A DNA stretch of 64,000 bases from Euschistus heros (GCA_003667255.2 RCWM02000009.1:3988501-4052500), one strand, 5' to 3'. Positions 22,984 to 34,784 are shown, counted from the stretch's first letter. Program-made: numbers and translations. Notes: generated by a model not told the origin, from the sequence alone.

Positions 22984-24078
22984 AATCAGAGCCACTGTCT
23001 GAATCATAATTATCCGAAACGTTTACGCGAAGAGATTCATTATCGTCGTCTGAAATAGATTGTTTCCTTTTTATTTTTCTTAGTGGGCCTTTTAATATTG
23101 TCGATATGAGTTTTAATTGGCCTTTATCTATTACTAGTACATTTACTTTTTTAAACTTGTCCCTACTTTTTATTTTTGCTTGAGTATTTTTTAAATATTA
23201 TATGTCTCCTAATTGTTTTTAAATATCTAAAGGGTCTCCTCTATTTTTATTTAATTTTTCTGTCCTTGTTTCTTTTTCGTTATTTATTTTAGATCTAATT
23301 AATTTATGTAATAGTTGTTGGTCCTTATAATATTTTAATACGTATTTTTCTGTCACGTCAATGTTTTCGTCTGATTTTAATCTGGAGGTTCCGAAAGTAA
23401 TTTCATTGGGCGTTAATTTTAATTTGTTGTTTAAGGTATTATTGTACGCTATTATTGCTAATCTCAATTTTTGCTGCATTGAACATTTATCTCTTTCTTT
23501 CCCTATTATTCTTAATAATTCATTTAAAGTAGAATGAACCTTGTTTAATAATCCTAGCGAATTTGAATGACTAACTCACAAAACTGTTTTACCAAATTAT
23601 TTTTCTTTTCTGTCCCTTGGTCTAAGGATATTTTTAGAGGTGTGGGAAAGTACGTCATGTAGTTAGTTAACGCGTTACAGATATTAATTGCATTTTTTTA
23701 TTGTAACGTCTGGGCAAATAAATGTTTTGAGAATGTGTCGACTGCTGTGAAAATTATTGCATTGTTAAAATTAAAAATATCAATCATTAGACGGTCTTTC
23801 TGGCGTAGGTGTAATTTGAAATTTGGCTTTTATAGGCTTACGGTCATATTTTGTAACTTTACAAGTTTCACATTTATTAACATTTTCCGCTATTTTCTTT
23901 AACATACCTGGAAAATAATATTCTTTTTTAAGTTTTTCAAACGTCTCATTTATACCCCTATGTTTGGTCTTGCCTAAATAATAGTTATCTAATATTTCTA
24001 TTTGTTCATTTGGGTTTTCTACGTCATTTACTATTTGTTTGTATTTTTTTAATTTAACCGATGGGTATTGTGTTTCTA
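22984..24078 (-). pseudogene. Gypsy integrase, copy 1
   Basis: The N-terminal zinc-binding part is at about 24060-23830: LGKTKHRGINETFEK, EYYFPGML and CETCK. The Cys pair is kept, but the first His of the HHCC set reads Tyr (NYYLG; copy 2 has TYHLG). The catalytic core is broken: TAVDTFSKHLF and SLDQGTEKK lie in shifted frames with several stops. 23479-23219 is the post-core region (RLAIIAYNNTLNNKLKLTPN). An acidic Ser/Asp-rich tail ends near 22984. Integrase would join the cDNA to host DNA; this copy is inactive. Confidence 0.85.
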
Positions 24079-24945
24079 CTATTTGCTGAATTGTTTTAAA
24101 TTAAAATAATCTTCATATAAATTTTCGGTTATTTCATTAGGTGATTTACAAATTATCCCGTAAGTTTTATTAGGTTCAAGTATTAGTTCTAATAATGAGG
24201 CGATATCTGATTTTGCATAAATGTTTAATTCGTATCGGCGTTTCCCGAATGGTTTGGTAAAATTGATTTTAGTACTTCCCCTTTTTATAATTATTTGATT
24301 CTTCTCTATGTTGATGCATTTGTCGGGTTCACCAATTCGTACCTGTTCATTGCTTGATTCTTGCGAGTGAATTGTCTCTAAATCTTCCTTTGATGGTGCC
24401 TGTAGATCTTCCATTATTGCTTCGTATTCTGAATTGTTTCCCTCAGCAATATCTTGGTTCAGCAATTCTTCGACATCCATTTCTTCGTCATCACTGGTAT
24501 GATTTATTTCGTCAATTCCTCTAGAAAGTGCGTCAGCTACGTAATTGGTTTTACCTTGGATATGCTTAACGTCGAATTCAAATTCTTGGAGCTTCCATAT
24601 CCATTTCATTATACGTGTGTTACTGTTTTTCATTGAGAAGATCCACGTTAAGGGTTTATGATCAGTACATAAAAGAAATCTTGTGCCATACAAATAAGGT
24701 TTAAAATGCTGTGTCGCCTATACAACTGCTAACAGTTCTTTTTCTATTGCACTTTATTTTATATCGGCATTTTGTAAAACTCTACAAGCAAATGCTACAG
24801 GGTGTTCCATTTCGTTTCCATCCTTTTGTGACAGTACAGCTCCGATGGCTTTATTACTAGCGTCTGGGTTAGTATAAATGGTTTTTCCCAATCTGGGTAC
24901 TTCAAAATTGGTGCATTGCTCATCATTTCTGTTAGGGTTTGACAT
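24079..24945 (-). pseudogene. Gypsy RNase H and connection region, copy 1
   Basis: 24945-24754 has PDASNKAIGAVLSQKDG, with the catalytic Asp, and ends prematurely at a stop. 24693-24079 continues with FLLCTDHKPLTWIF (second Asp motif), the tether block MKWIWKLQEFEFDVKHI and VADALSRG. It then runs into an acidic linker and the start of the region ahead of integrase. The domain degrades RNA in RNA-DNA hybrids during reverse transcription. One stop and a frame change split it. Confidence 0.88.
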
Positions 24946-25790
24946 GCCTCTTTTATTTCTTTTGTGCCATATATTTTAGTCTTTAAGGAATTTGAAATTA
25001 GTCTTATTGGTTATTTTTGCATAGTTTTTGATAAATTTCCTAATATACCCGGTCATGCCGAGGAATTGTCTCGTCGTCTTTTCATTACGCGGAATAAGAA
25101 ATTTTAAAATAGCTTCAATTTTTCTCATATCTGTTTTTAATCCATCTGTGGTTACGACGTAGTCTAAAAAGTTTAATTCAGTTTTAAAAAATTCAGTCTT
25201 GTCTAATTGTATTGAGAGGTTATGTTGTTTTAGGGCTTCAAATACTGTTTTTAAGTCTTTTAAATGTTCTTCCTCATTTTTTGAATAAACTATTATATCG
25301 TCGATGTAAATCATTGAATTGGGAATATTTTGTATCATCATTGTCATCGCTCTTTGAACGGTTGGGGGTGCATTACACAGGCTAAAAGGCATACGCAAAA
25401 ACTCTAAATGCCCATTTTCAGTGGAGAACGCGGTTTTAGCTATTGATTGTTCATCCATCTCAATTTGGTGAAACCCTGACGCGAGGTCTATTGTGGAAAA
25501 TATTTTCGATCCCTTTAATCTATTTAATAAGTCCTCAATGTTTAGTAGGGGAAATTTGTCTTTTACGGTTGCCTGATTTAACTTCCTATAGTCTATGACC
25601 ATCCTAATTTTTTTTTGTCCCGACGCGTCTGATTTTTTGGTACGATCCAAAGCGGAGAATCGTATGGCGATTTGCTAGGTCTTATTATTTTATTTTTTAA
25701 TAATTTTTGCACTTCATCGTTAATTAGTTTTTCAAATTGTTCCGGGTAACGGTAATTTCTTATTATTATTTTATGCTTAATTAAGCCCGT
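24946..25790 (-). pseudogene. Gypsy reverse transcriptase, copy 1 (active site intact)
   Basis: The N-terminal block NYRYPEQFEKLINDEV and SKSPYDSPLWIVPK lies at about 25760-25640, separated by a one-base shift at an A-run (about 25637). 25650-24976 is open: VIDYRKLNQATV, FSTIDLASGFHQI (first Asp), LRMPFSLCNAPPTVQRAM and YIDDIIVYS (both active-site Asp). FLGMTGYIRKFI is the thumb block. Compared with the usual FGLCNAP and GYYRKFI, Gly is Ser and one Tyr is Ile. Function lost by the frameshift rather than by the active site. Confidence 0.92.
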
Positions 25791-26307
25791 TTTAAATTTT
25801 CATCATCTCTTTTTTATACTTCGCCATGTTGGCTTATAATGTCAATTAATTCTTCTTTTATTTCCGGTTTTACGTGTTCATGTCGGTTCAAGTTTTTTAT
25901 TTCATTTTTATCGTCGATGAAAAATAAATCGTTTTCTAATTAGAATATTCTTTTATTATATTTCAATTCATTTTTTTCCAAATCAATTATTTAATTTAAT
26001 TTTTTCATAGTTTCATAACCTAACAAAAATTGGAATCTATTGCTTAACGGAAATATTAGGAATTTAACTTTTTGATTGATTCCTATCAGGGGCTTTAGGT
26101 TGATTATCACGCTTTGTGACCCTTCCGCTCTTCCTGTAGGGGTTTTTATCGTTTTTGTGGCACCCGTATCAATTAACCATTTGTTCCCTAATTTGTCGAT
26201 TAGATTGGGTAAATCATTATTTAAATTTAAATCATTTAGTTCTATATTACGCGTAGTTTTTTTAGGTTCTTTTTCGGTGATTTGTTTATTATTATGTGAT
26301 TTATTAC
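25791..26307 (-). pseudogene. Gypsy aspartic protease region, copy 1
   Basis: Near 26185-26150 the minus strand reads LGNKWLIDTGATK, the active-site DTGA of a retroviral-type protease, followed by a FLLGYETMKKL block near 26020. The second half leading into RT has several stops. It would cleave the Gag-Pol polyprotein. Copy 2 has the same motif near 42975-43010. Confidence 0.8.
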
Positions 26308-27208
26308 TTAAATTTGGTCTAAATCCGGAGATCTGCTCGTGCTCGGGCCTGATTCTAAAAAATGGTTCTGTTTTTGTTCTAGTAATTTGATTCCCTCTTG
26401 TAACATTTTTATTTGTTTATCGTTTTCTTCTTCTATCGCGTGCACTCTGTTAAAGACCGTTCTCATTGAAACTGTATTTGAGTCTACTTGGGGTTGCTGA
26501 TAATTTTGTCTAAAATTTCTAGAGGAGGTTTTATTGAAAAATTTATGTCGATATTCTTCATTTTTATATTTATTTTCAAAATTTCTCTTTTTATAATTAT
26601 TTTGAATTGGATTTTTTTGGTGTTTTTTATCACCATAAAGTCTGTGTACAATATGTGCCGCGCTATTTCTTAATATTTCCTCGAGGTGTTCCAAGCTGTC
26701 GAATTTAATATGGTAAATGAAGTCAGTCAATGCCGGATGTAAACTATGGACCGCGTGGTGTGATATTTCTTTGTCATATCTGTACATTTCGTCTTGTTTG
26801 TCTAATATTTCATTATCTGAATAAATTCGTGCGTATAAATCACATCTTTTCTGGCCCAGTCGTTCTAAGAAATCGAGTGGGTTCTCGTTATGGTAAGTCC
26901 GCGTATTTAGAATTTCCGAAATTAACTGTTCCCGAGTTCTTGTATCCTGGTATTTTTTCTTTAAGAATTTTATTATTTCTTTAACTGTACTAAATTCTTT
27001 GTCACATACGGCGACTTTAGCTTTTCCTGTTAATTTATTTAAAATTGTTAAAACTAATTTAGCCTGATTAGTATTTTTGTGCGGATTATCTTCTTTGCAA
27101 TATAAAATGTATAAAAATTCACTATTTCTAATAAAGTACCAATTGTAACAGATTTCCGTCATATTCCGGGATTAACGCTAAATCGCGGTTTTTGATTTCT
27201 AATGCCAT
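26308..27208 (-). pseudogene. Gypsy gag, copy 1
   Basis: The start MALEIKNRDLALIPEYD is at 27208. A frameshift near 27162 breaks the N-terminus. The rest is open for about 284 codons: KLVLTILNKLTGKAKVAV, KKYQDTRTREQLISEIL and NPLDFLERLGQKRCDLY, then an Asn/Lys/Arg-rich C-terminus. No CCHC zinc knuckle is seen, as in some insect Gypsy gags. The mostly uninterrupted frame is the best preserved part of this copy. Confidence 0.85.
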
Positions 27209-27659
27209 ATTATTATCGTTTTTAATTAACGTTGAACCTGTTATTTTTAAATTACTCAATTTTTCTTCCAAACCATTCATAAAGATAAAGGCTAAATTAA
27301 TATTTTAAATTATTATACTTATTACCAATTATATTTAAATTACAAAATTACTTAAAAATAAAAATAAAATTAATTAATTATACTTGTTTCTTAATACAAC
27401 GATGTCTTCGACGTCTTCTTGATGTCTTCTCGATGCCGCTTTCTTAAGCTCCTTCCCGTCGATTCTTTAGCAAGAGGTTGTAGGTCCTTTTAGTCAAGGC
27501 ATTGGAATACCAAAGCGCTCCCAAAGTCTTGAAGATCTGCTGATGTATTCCGCTAATACTCAGCTCCCGATCTTCTTATGCCAGTGGAAAGAGGTCTCGC
27601 TGTTCATTACCTGAAATAAGATAGAACTGCCGCGAAGTTACGTTTACGCTTCCAAAAGT
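27209..27659 (-). other. Gypsy untranslated leader, copy 1
   Basis: About 450 bp between primer site and gag start. It is GC-richer than its surroundings at 27400-27660, with several CTTCTTGATG/CTTCTCGATG-like short repeats. No frame is supported. Copy 2 has lost most of this segment. Confidence 0.7.
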
Positions 27660-27677
27660 CCCTCCGTTCGGTCGCCA
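27660..27677 (-). promoter_or_regulatory. Gypsy primer binding site, copy 1
   Basis: Immediately after the 5' LTR the minus strand reads TGGCGACCG then AACGGAGG. The first nine bases complement the 3' CCA end of an arginine tRNA as used by insect elements such as 412/mdg1 (from memory). The following bases match less well. Confidence 0.65.
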
Positions 27678-27921
27678 GGTAAATAAAAGGATCGCGGTTT
27701 GGAGTTTTTAAAAAGAAGCTTTATTGAGTGACATACATTGATACAAGAAAAAGCACAATTTATAGCCTATTACAATACTTCGATCATAGTATGACCGCAC
27801 GCATCAATGGCTACGTACAGAATGTCTGATGAGGCCAGGTGGGGGTAGCCTTTTATAGGGGTTTTTGGGAGAGGGGATATCATACATTTTATTTATATTG
27901 TTAATCCTATTGAGGTTCAAA

Positions 27922-27925
<4 letters not shown>
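27678..27925 (-). repeat. Gypsy 5' LTR, copy 1 (248 bp)
   Basis: It shares GTACAGAATGTCT, CCAGGTGGGGG and TTTTTAAAAAG blocks with both LTRs of copy 2. One end is fixed by the primer site at 27677 and the other by the start of pure (TA)n at 27926. No partner LTR is present at the other end of this copy. Confidence 0.8.

Positions 27926-27979
<54 letters not shown>
27926..27979. repeat. (TA)n tract between Gypsy copy 1 and the foldback element
   Basis: About 54 bp of TA repeats, bordered directly by the Gypsy LTR on the left and by the end of the foldback element on the right. Confidence 0.97.
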
Positions 27980-27982
<3 letters not shown>

Positions 27983-28135
27983 TAATCAGGAGAAATAATT
28001 TGTTACTTTATTTATTATTAAAGTAATTATAATTATTAATTATTTATTGTAATAATAATTTATTAAAACTTAATATTTACATAAAATACAGACAGAACCA
28101 CATATAAGATTTGATTGTTAAGTATTTACAATTTT

Positions 28136-28640
28136 TATTCTTCAAACCCAGAACACAACTCTAATCCGTTTTGTAATCCTTGTTTACTGGGTTGTTTTAA
28201 TAACTGAAGCTTATTATTACCTTAAAATTTCATTTTCATTATATTCAACAAAATGTATTATATACAGGGTGTTCGTAAGATCGTAGGCCAAAAAATTATC
28301 TCGGGTAGGGAGGTTCATTTTGAACCTATTTAAGGTCACTTACCTATATACAAAGTCTTACGGGTTTTTTTTTAATGAATTTTTTTTGTAAAAATTGCCA
28401 AATCCAAACATTTATGCCTTACAACTCCGTCGTTTACTAATATATCAACGCCATTTTTTTCCCTGTAATTACTAATACATTGTCCATGTAAAATAAAAAA
28501 GATATGGTGCGAAAAACAAATACCAAAAAAACGGGAGATCGTTAAATCTTGTCAAAAGCAAAAATTAAAATTATTAAAAAATAAAAGGCAAGCTTAGGTT
28601 CAATAAAAAAAAAAAGTAAGCGCAACAGCCAAATCCAAAC
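28136..28640. other. Insertion in the left foldback arm
   Basis: This segment has no counterpart in the right arm. It includes TATACAGGGTGTTCG at 28261, a CAGGGTGTTC-type sequence often seen at or near ends of insect DNA transposons (from memory). No coding sequence is seen. Whether it is one insertion or several could not be settled. Confidence 0.45.
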
Positions 28641-28975
28641 TGTTTTAAAAACTTCTCTATTTAATACTCTTTAAAAAAATACCATTTGCAGGCACGCAGC
28701 ATATCTATTTTTTTTTTTTTTTTTTTAAAGTAACAAAAGGGTGCCACCAGCGCACACTGACAATAATAATAATGAATGGAATCATATTTTTCATGCGAAA
28801 CGTAACAAATAATTATGTTTCTTTATACTCGTAGCACAGGTTAAACTGCATATTTTCTCTTTCTTTCTCGGAATTTCGATTTTATCAGAGTAAACTTTAT
28901 CTACATTTTTGTAAACAATAATCAGAGAACAAAATTAACCATTTTAAATTATTCATAAATTTAATTTGTAGAGTA

Positions 28976-29298
28976 TCACAGGTATTGCTCAAAATGATCT
29001 CCACTATTTCTAATACAAGCACGATATCTTTTTCTTATTTCTGTGGTGGTTGTTCTTAAAACAAATTCTTCCTTCATTATGGTAAATGCAGCATTGATTT
29101 TTTTTGAATAAGTTGTTGTCTTGAAAACAATTCTTCATTATAAACCAAATCTTTGACACGGTCCCAGGCGTAATAATCGAGCGGCGTGAGGTCTGGAGAC
29201 CGTGCTGGCCACTCAATTGGACCCCGTCTTCCTATCCAGGATTGTGGGAAACAATTGTTTAAACATTCTCTTACAGGTAAGTTGTAGTGGGCTTTTCC
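28976..29298 (-). pseudogene. Mariner/IS630-like transposase C-terminal half
   Basis: The minus strand reads an RECLNNCFPQSWIGRRGPIE segment, then WPARSPDLTPLDYYAW, where the Asp in SPDLTPLD is the third catalytic acid of the DDE set. A basic C-terminus (TEIRKRYRACIRN) and a stop at 28976 follow. A frameshift occurs in an A8 run near 29100. The N-terminal DNA-binding part and the first two catalytic Asp are missing. The part before about 29215 is single copy and forms the loop of the foldback. Confidence 0.8.
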
Positions 29299-29310
29299 AA
29301 AACAAGAACT

Positions 29311-29443
29311 TATTTAAAAAATCAATGCCGCGTTTACCATAATGAAGGAAGAATTCATTTTTAGACCAACCACCACAGAAATAATAAAAAGATATCGTGC
29401 TTGTATTAGAAATAGTGGAGATCATTTTGAGAAATACCTGTGA
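29311..29443 (+). pseudogene. Inverted copy of the transposase C-terminus
   Basis: The plus strand reads INAAFTIMKEEFIF, then RPTTTEIIKRYRACIRNSGD, and ends with the same stop as the minus-strand copy. It lies head-to-head with that copy about 100 bp away and lacks the catalytic SPDLTPLD segment. This shows that the foldback breakpoint is inside the transposase gene. Confidence 0.8.
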
Positions 29444-29899
29444 TACTCAACAAATTAAATTTATGAATAATTTAAAATTAGTTAATTTTGTTCCCTGATT
29501 ATTGTTTACAAAAATGTAGATAAAGTTTACTCTGATAAAATCGAAATTCCTAGAAAGAAAGAGAAAATATGCAGTTTCACCTATGCTATAAAGAAACACA
29601 ACTATTTGTTACGTTTTGCATAAAAAATGTGATTCAATTCATTATTATTATCAATGTGCGCTGGTGGCACCCTTTTGTTAATTTATAAAAAATAAAAAAA
29701 ACTAGATGTGCTGCGTGCCTGGAAATGGTATTTTTTTAATGAGTATTAAATAGAGAAGTTTTTAATTGTATATACATAACAATAAAATCTTATATGTGGT
29801 TCTGTTTGTATATTATGTAATTATTAAAGTGTAATAAATTATTTTCTCTCCTAATTAGTATTATATATTTTTAATTGGTATATATATACACATACACAT

Positions 29900-30600
29900 A
29901 CGTTTCCTGAGTTTTGAGGGTGCTGAAATGAAATTCTAGGGCTAAAAAAATTTTCTACCACATTTTACAGTGTAAAAGCTAAAATTTTTCCAATGAAGTA
30001 CGTTCAATATATTTTTTTCACAAGAATCGACATCGGATTCAAATTAACATTCAAAAGAACCCTTAAATACGAAATTTCATCCAAATAGAAAAATAAAAAT
30101 TTATAAGCTTCAAAATTTGCTTGACCAAATAAGGTAGGCAACTTTTGTTTAAATTGATAGAAACCTTAATTACGCTTAGACGGTTTAACGTATCAGCTTT
30201 ATTTTTCTTACACAAAATATAGGGTGGCAATACGCATGAAATGTATTTGGTTTCATCATTCTATCTGGTTTCAAACTCAAGTTAAAAATCAAAATGATTT
30301 TCGGATTTTCCAATTTTTTTAATAGGTTTTTGTTCATCAAATTTTACATTTATATACCTCAATAGAAAGCAGAGACTCTCCTCTTTCCAGCGATACCAAC
30401 CATTGAATTGCGTCACAAACTAATAGCGGTTTAAAGGTATGTAACCAATAATCGGTTTAAAAATTTCATTTTCCTCGAAGAGGGTGAAAAAAATCATATT
30501 TTTTGATTTTGTTGAATAAGCGTTATTTAATGTTTTTGAGGGTGCTGAATTAGAATCTGACGTCATTTTTTGTGTAAAAAAATCTATAGAGGTAGTTTGC
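29900..30600. repeat. Non-coding repeat with GAGGGTGCTGAA motif
   Basis: GTTTTGAGGGTGCTGAAATG occurs at about 29911 and a close copy (TTTTTGAGGGTGCTGAATTA) at about 30533. The reverse-complement motif CAGCACCC occurs at about 6920 and 48782. Between the two copies the DNA is non-coding. It appears to be a fragment of a dispersed, unclassified repeat family. Confidence 0.5.
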
Positions 30601-30630
30601 TTGAAAAACTTAAGTAGCTAAGACATCCCT

Positions 30631-31218
30631 TGGCTGTGCTCGCTCATCAATCTTGGAGTTGTTGAACCTTCCCTTTCTTAACTTTTAAACAGGCCCCTTT
30701 GATCAGGCTGAGTCTTTAGGGCTCTAATGAGATAACTATTTGGGTTAGAGAGCGCTAAATCATAGCGAACTAAATGTGCAATAATACAGAATTCCGGTCT
30801 CTACTTATAACTGAATAGTCACAACAAAACTAAAAAAAAAAAAAATCACTTTTTTCACTAAAATCACACGTACGATCACACAAATTTATAATAACCTAAC
30901 TAAATATATTACTTCTATATACAAAATATCACTAACAACAACAAATAACATAAAATTATAAAATATAAAATTTACTTTTTTAATTCATATGATTAAAAAA
31001 AAAAATTTTTTTTACCCTTTTTCTTACAAAACCGACTCCACACATTTCCGCTGACATATTTCTTCAAGAAAATCCCTGATGGCCGTTTCGATGGATGGGC
31101 TTATAATATTCCTCTTGGCTGTGCTCGCTCATCAATCTTGGAGTTCTTGACCCTTCCCTTTCTTCACTTTTAAAGAGACCCCTTTGACCTGGCTGAGTCT
31201 TTAGGGCTCTAATGATTT
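30631..31218. repeat. About 103-bp direct repeats 485 bp apart
   Basis: 30631-30733 and 31116-31218 share TGGCTGTGCTCGCTCATCAA, TCTTGGAGTT, CCTTCCCTTTCTT and GGCTGAGTCTTTAGGGCTCT and TAATGA, with a few substitutions. The left inverted-repeat arm (30725-31041) begins within the last bases of the first copy. The pair could be terminal direct repeats of a small element or a local duplication. Confidence 0.75.
30725..31041. repeat. Left arm of a 0.3-kb inverted repeat pair
   Basis: It is the reverse complement, with few mismatches, of 36367-36684. Shared blocks include GGGTTAGAGAGCGCTAAATC and CACACGTACGATCACAC (ACACGTACGATCACACAA in part). The two arms lie 5.3 kb apart. Confidence 0.85.
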
Positions 31219-33983
31219 AACTATAATTTTAGTAATTCTGGTAATTAATTCGTAATATAATTTGTCAATGACTGCCAAGAAATATGGATGTACGACAAAG
31301 ACTTCAGAGGATTATGCCTATTTGATGCTATGTTTTTTTTAATATTTTTATATTTTTATAGAGTTGTAAATTTCAATAAATGGATATATAACAAAAATAA
31401 TAATTACATAAAAAACATCTAATTTATACCTATTGCGTAAAGAACATACGAATTCACGCATGAAAAGTAGTGCAAAAGCGAAAATGATTTTGGCTGTCAA
31501 CTGCGTTGCATCTTTTATGACTTTAAGATTAATAAATTGGAAGTTAATGATCAATAGAAAATGAAGAATAAAGAAAACCGCTAGTTGAATATACTGACTG
31601 TTTTTAACATCAAATATCTATTTTATTTCTGATTTCCTGGATTCAGTGATTTCATTAGTAAGAATGAATTCGATCAGATAAGAAAACATATTGAAAAATA
31701 GGATTACAAATTCACTGTTCTCTATATTTATAGATATCAAGAAGATTTACTAATAAGAGAGAACAAGAGATTCGGTATCAAAGTATTTATGACTAATTTT
31801 TAAGCTTTAATGACCTACGTTACCTTTAGAGTGCACTTTCATGTCTGATAATACTCGTGTGCACTTATATACCACTATTCCATTTTCAAAAAGACAATTA
31901 GTATGTCGAAAAAAAGACCTCGCAATATTAGGATATTTAACCGTTAAAATATCTTGAATAGCTCGTATAAAAATTTGTAGAATAGAAAAACAGTAACTAG
32001 TGCCGGACTTCAGTTCATTTGGATGGGTTTGGGAAAAATTGATGCTTTGTGTTTGTTGGAACTCCAAAGGTGTTCTGCGTCTTGTGCTTGATCCTAATGA
32101 TTGAGCAGTAGACTCGACATTTACATTTACTGTGAACAGCTTGAAAAAGATAGATAGCTGCTATGTACCGGCTTTCTGTGGAGTTCAAGATCAGCATTAA
32201 TCTAAGGACTTACTTGTCTGAAAAATTGTAAATAATGTTTATAATAATTAATTAATTAAATATATAATTTCCTCTCTAGAGGTTAGCTTGGGGCCTTTTA
32301 GTTATGAGAAAATGAAAATTGTTCTAGTCTAAGTTCATTGAATAACAGTAAATATTAAACATGAAAAAAAAAAAAAAATAAAAATAAGTTTCTTAACTCA
32401 TTCAGTTCACCTGTGATTAATAATGATTAAAAAAAAAAAAAAAATATGTTAACGATATACTTTGGTGGCTCTCCTTAGAGCCCCGACCCACTACAACATA
32501 ATGTTATCAACGCACGATATTCACTTCCCATTTCTGATTCTTATATTCCTAAGTTCCCCTAGTTAACCCTTAAAATTATCTTGAATTATTAAGATTTATA
32601 AAAATTATTATTTACAAAAAAATAAATTCATGGCTATGTTGTTGACAATACAGAAATTGTTATTTTTATTGCTGAATTTTTTAATACCTTTTCCTTATGA
32701 TTTGTAGTTGTGTATTAAAAAATCGAAAATACTGTCTTAATTATTTTTTTCCAGTACATAATGTGCTGCCAGTATATAATGGAAAACCAGCTACATGTTT
32801 CGGGAATTTCTTCCAAACTTTAGGCGTAAATTGATTAGCCATCCATATTACTTATTAGATGTGGGCATCTGTGGCAGACTGTAATAACTACGGAAATTTA
32901 TTATTGGTGGAAAAAAAATCAAATTAGATCTATATATAATTAAAGGCAAGACGTAGTAAACGCAAGGGGCGGATATAAGTGTTATTACTTTTAAATTTTT
33001 TGAATTTGAAATTGCTTGGTACTGTAAACGGAAGCTACCTTGAAAAACTGGCGCTTCCTTGGGAAAAAAACACGCTTTTAAAACGAAAAACCTTCCGGTG
33101 GGCTCAATTTACAAGCTAGAAACGTCCAGTTTGTTTTTTTACAATTAAGGGTAAAACATAGGATATGCTGCGATTGCGATAAGGGCACACGTTGGCCTTC
33201 CTTGGCCGATGTAAACCTTTTTATGGTATCAGTGTTAATGGGTACTTTTATAAACGTGTCCAAACCTCATCTGGCCTGGCGTACGTGGTAGAGGGATTGT
33301 TTCATATGAGAAATACATCAATCACTAATCAATTAAGCAGCATTTGATTTGTTGTTTTATATATTTTATTTATACTCATTTCTTTAATTTAAAAAAAAAA
33401 AAAAAAAAAGGCAACTTGGAGTGATCCATTGAACTAAGTTAAAAAACGGTGTTACTTTAAACATTGTGTTATCGTCTGTTTTCTTATTACTTATTATTTT
33501 GTTTTCTTGAATAGCACCAATTAGTTTCATTCATATGTATAATTAAAACTATTTTAGATTTATACTCTTATTATATAATAAAATTGATTTCGATTTGATG
33601 AAGGAATATAGTTTATAAGGCACTAGTTAAATAAATAAAGGCACAATAAAATAAAATAAACAAACATTATTACTTGCTACTTTGAACAACAGAGTAGTAA
33701 CTCCCCCCTCCCTCGTATTGAAGATAGCGGAATTTCTCATACAGGATTTTGAAGCTGAGTTGTGTATGTATCATTTGGTCCAAGAAAATTTAAAATATCC
33801 TCAAAAACGATTGAGATGCAGTGCAAAATGAACAAAACCTATTCAAAGTAGCCTCTGGTCACTGTTTTTAAAATACTGCTTACTTCTGTTTAATTAATAT
33901 TTTTATAATTCCTTATACGTTTTTGATGGCCTGTATAAATTATATGGGTACGGAAACACCCTAAAAGAATAAAACTTTAAACC

Positions 33984-34020
<37 letters not shown>

Positions 34021-34784
34021 GCTGAAACTTTTTCCTTTCAATTATGTCATTCAAATAATAAATGCTACTGGCTACTTATTAATTTATTTCTTTAATTTGG
34101 TGTTTTTTAACTTAATATAAATGAGCAGTATTTTAAAAAAAATACATACCAAGCAATTATAAATTTACAAAATCTTAAATTAATAAGGTTAAATTAATAA
34201 CAGCCACCCCTCACGTTCATTGCGTTTTGGAATTGATAGGGTATAGGTCTAGAAGGATTTTAAATAAATTCCTTTTTACCAAGGCTTAAATAAGGCTTTT
34301 TACCTTTATACAAAAGAGACTTCTATAGCCAGAGATAATGATAGTAAGGGTGAACCTGATTAGTAGCGGATAAAGCAAAGCAAAATAACGGGTTATATAA
34401 CATGGGGGGGGGGGAAGGAAGTATAATCCAGATGAAGGAACCCTAAGCCAGTGTAAGCCGTACGGTGTAAGCTCAGATCTCATCTCGTCTAATATAGTCG
34501 TCCAATTTGTGGTTTTCTCCTCTCAATTAGTAACCATGTTGGTGTGTCAAGCGATATTTAAATATATCATTTTTGATATCGTAGCACTTTTCATAATGAA
34601 AGTAGTTTGATAGTAAGAAATTATGCAAACCTCTTGTACAGATTAGCAGATGAAATAGATGGATACGCTTTGTTTTAAACTAGGTATTTTTGGGATGCAA
34701 TTGGATATCTGCATCCATCTTAATATTGAATTTTTTCACAAGTAATAGCGTGGGATGATCTAGCAAGATAATAATACAATATCA
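31219..34784. other. AT-rich region with unassigned frames and LINE 3' scraps
   Basis: Minus-strand frames at 32197-31807 (two overlapping, 60 and 86 residues) and 33263-33078 (61 residues) look protein-like but I do not recognise them. 32855-32925 (GGCAGACTGTAATAACTACG) resembles the 3' untranslated end of the LINE at 54233-55620. (TA)n occupies about 33988-34017. 33400-33420 is an A-run. Segments near 34015-34260 resemble 52190-52450 in short blocks. Nothing else is supported. Confidence 0.35.

Larger units (their letters stand above)
22056..27925 (-). mobile_element. Gypsy LTR retrotransposon, copy 1 (3' LTR missing)
   Basis: Read on the minus strand, the order is 5' LTR (27925-27678), primer site, leader, gag, protease, RT, RNase H, integrase and a non-coding tail with short repeats, the standard Gypsy/Metaviridae pol order. 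No env frame is present. Compared with copy 2 at 38571-44632, the polypurine tract and 3' LTR are absent. Coding parts are close in sequence to copy 2 but carry different frameshifts. The LTR abuts a (TA)n tract. Confidence 0.9.
27980..29870. mobile_element. Foldback element with mariner-like transposase in both arms
   Basis: The left arm (27980-28135 plus 28640-29215) and the right arm (about 29300-29870) are reverse complements over roughly 0.7 kb. Shared blocks include CAGAACCACATATAAGAT, GGTGCCACCAGCGCACA and CTGATAAAATCGAAATTCC or near variants. The left arm carries an extra 500 bp. Both outer ends lie against TA-rich DNA. The arms contain the 3' part of a transposase gene, so this looks like an inverted duplication of a mariner-like transposon. 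A transcript would fold into a long hairpin. Confidence 0.85.

Noticed and set aside
26076..26984. Plus-strand open frames opposite Gypsy gag and protease
   Set aside because: They are antisense shadows; the minus strand holds the recognised motifs.
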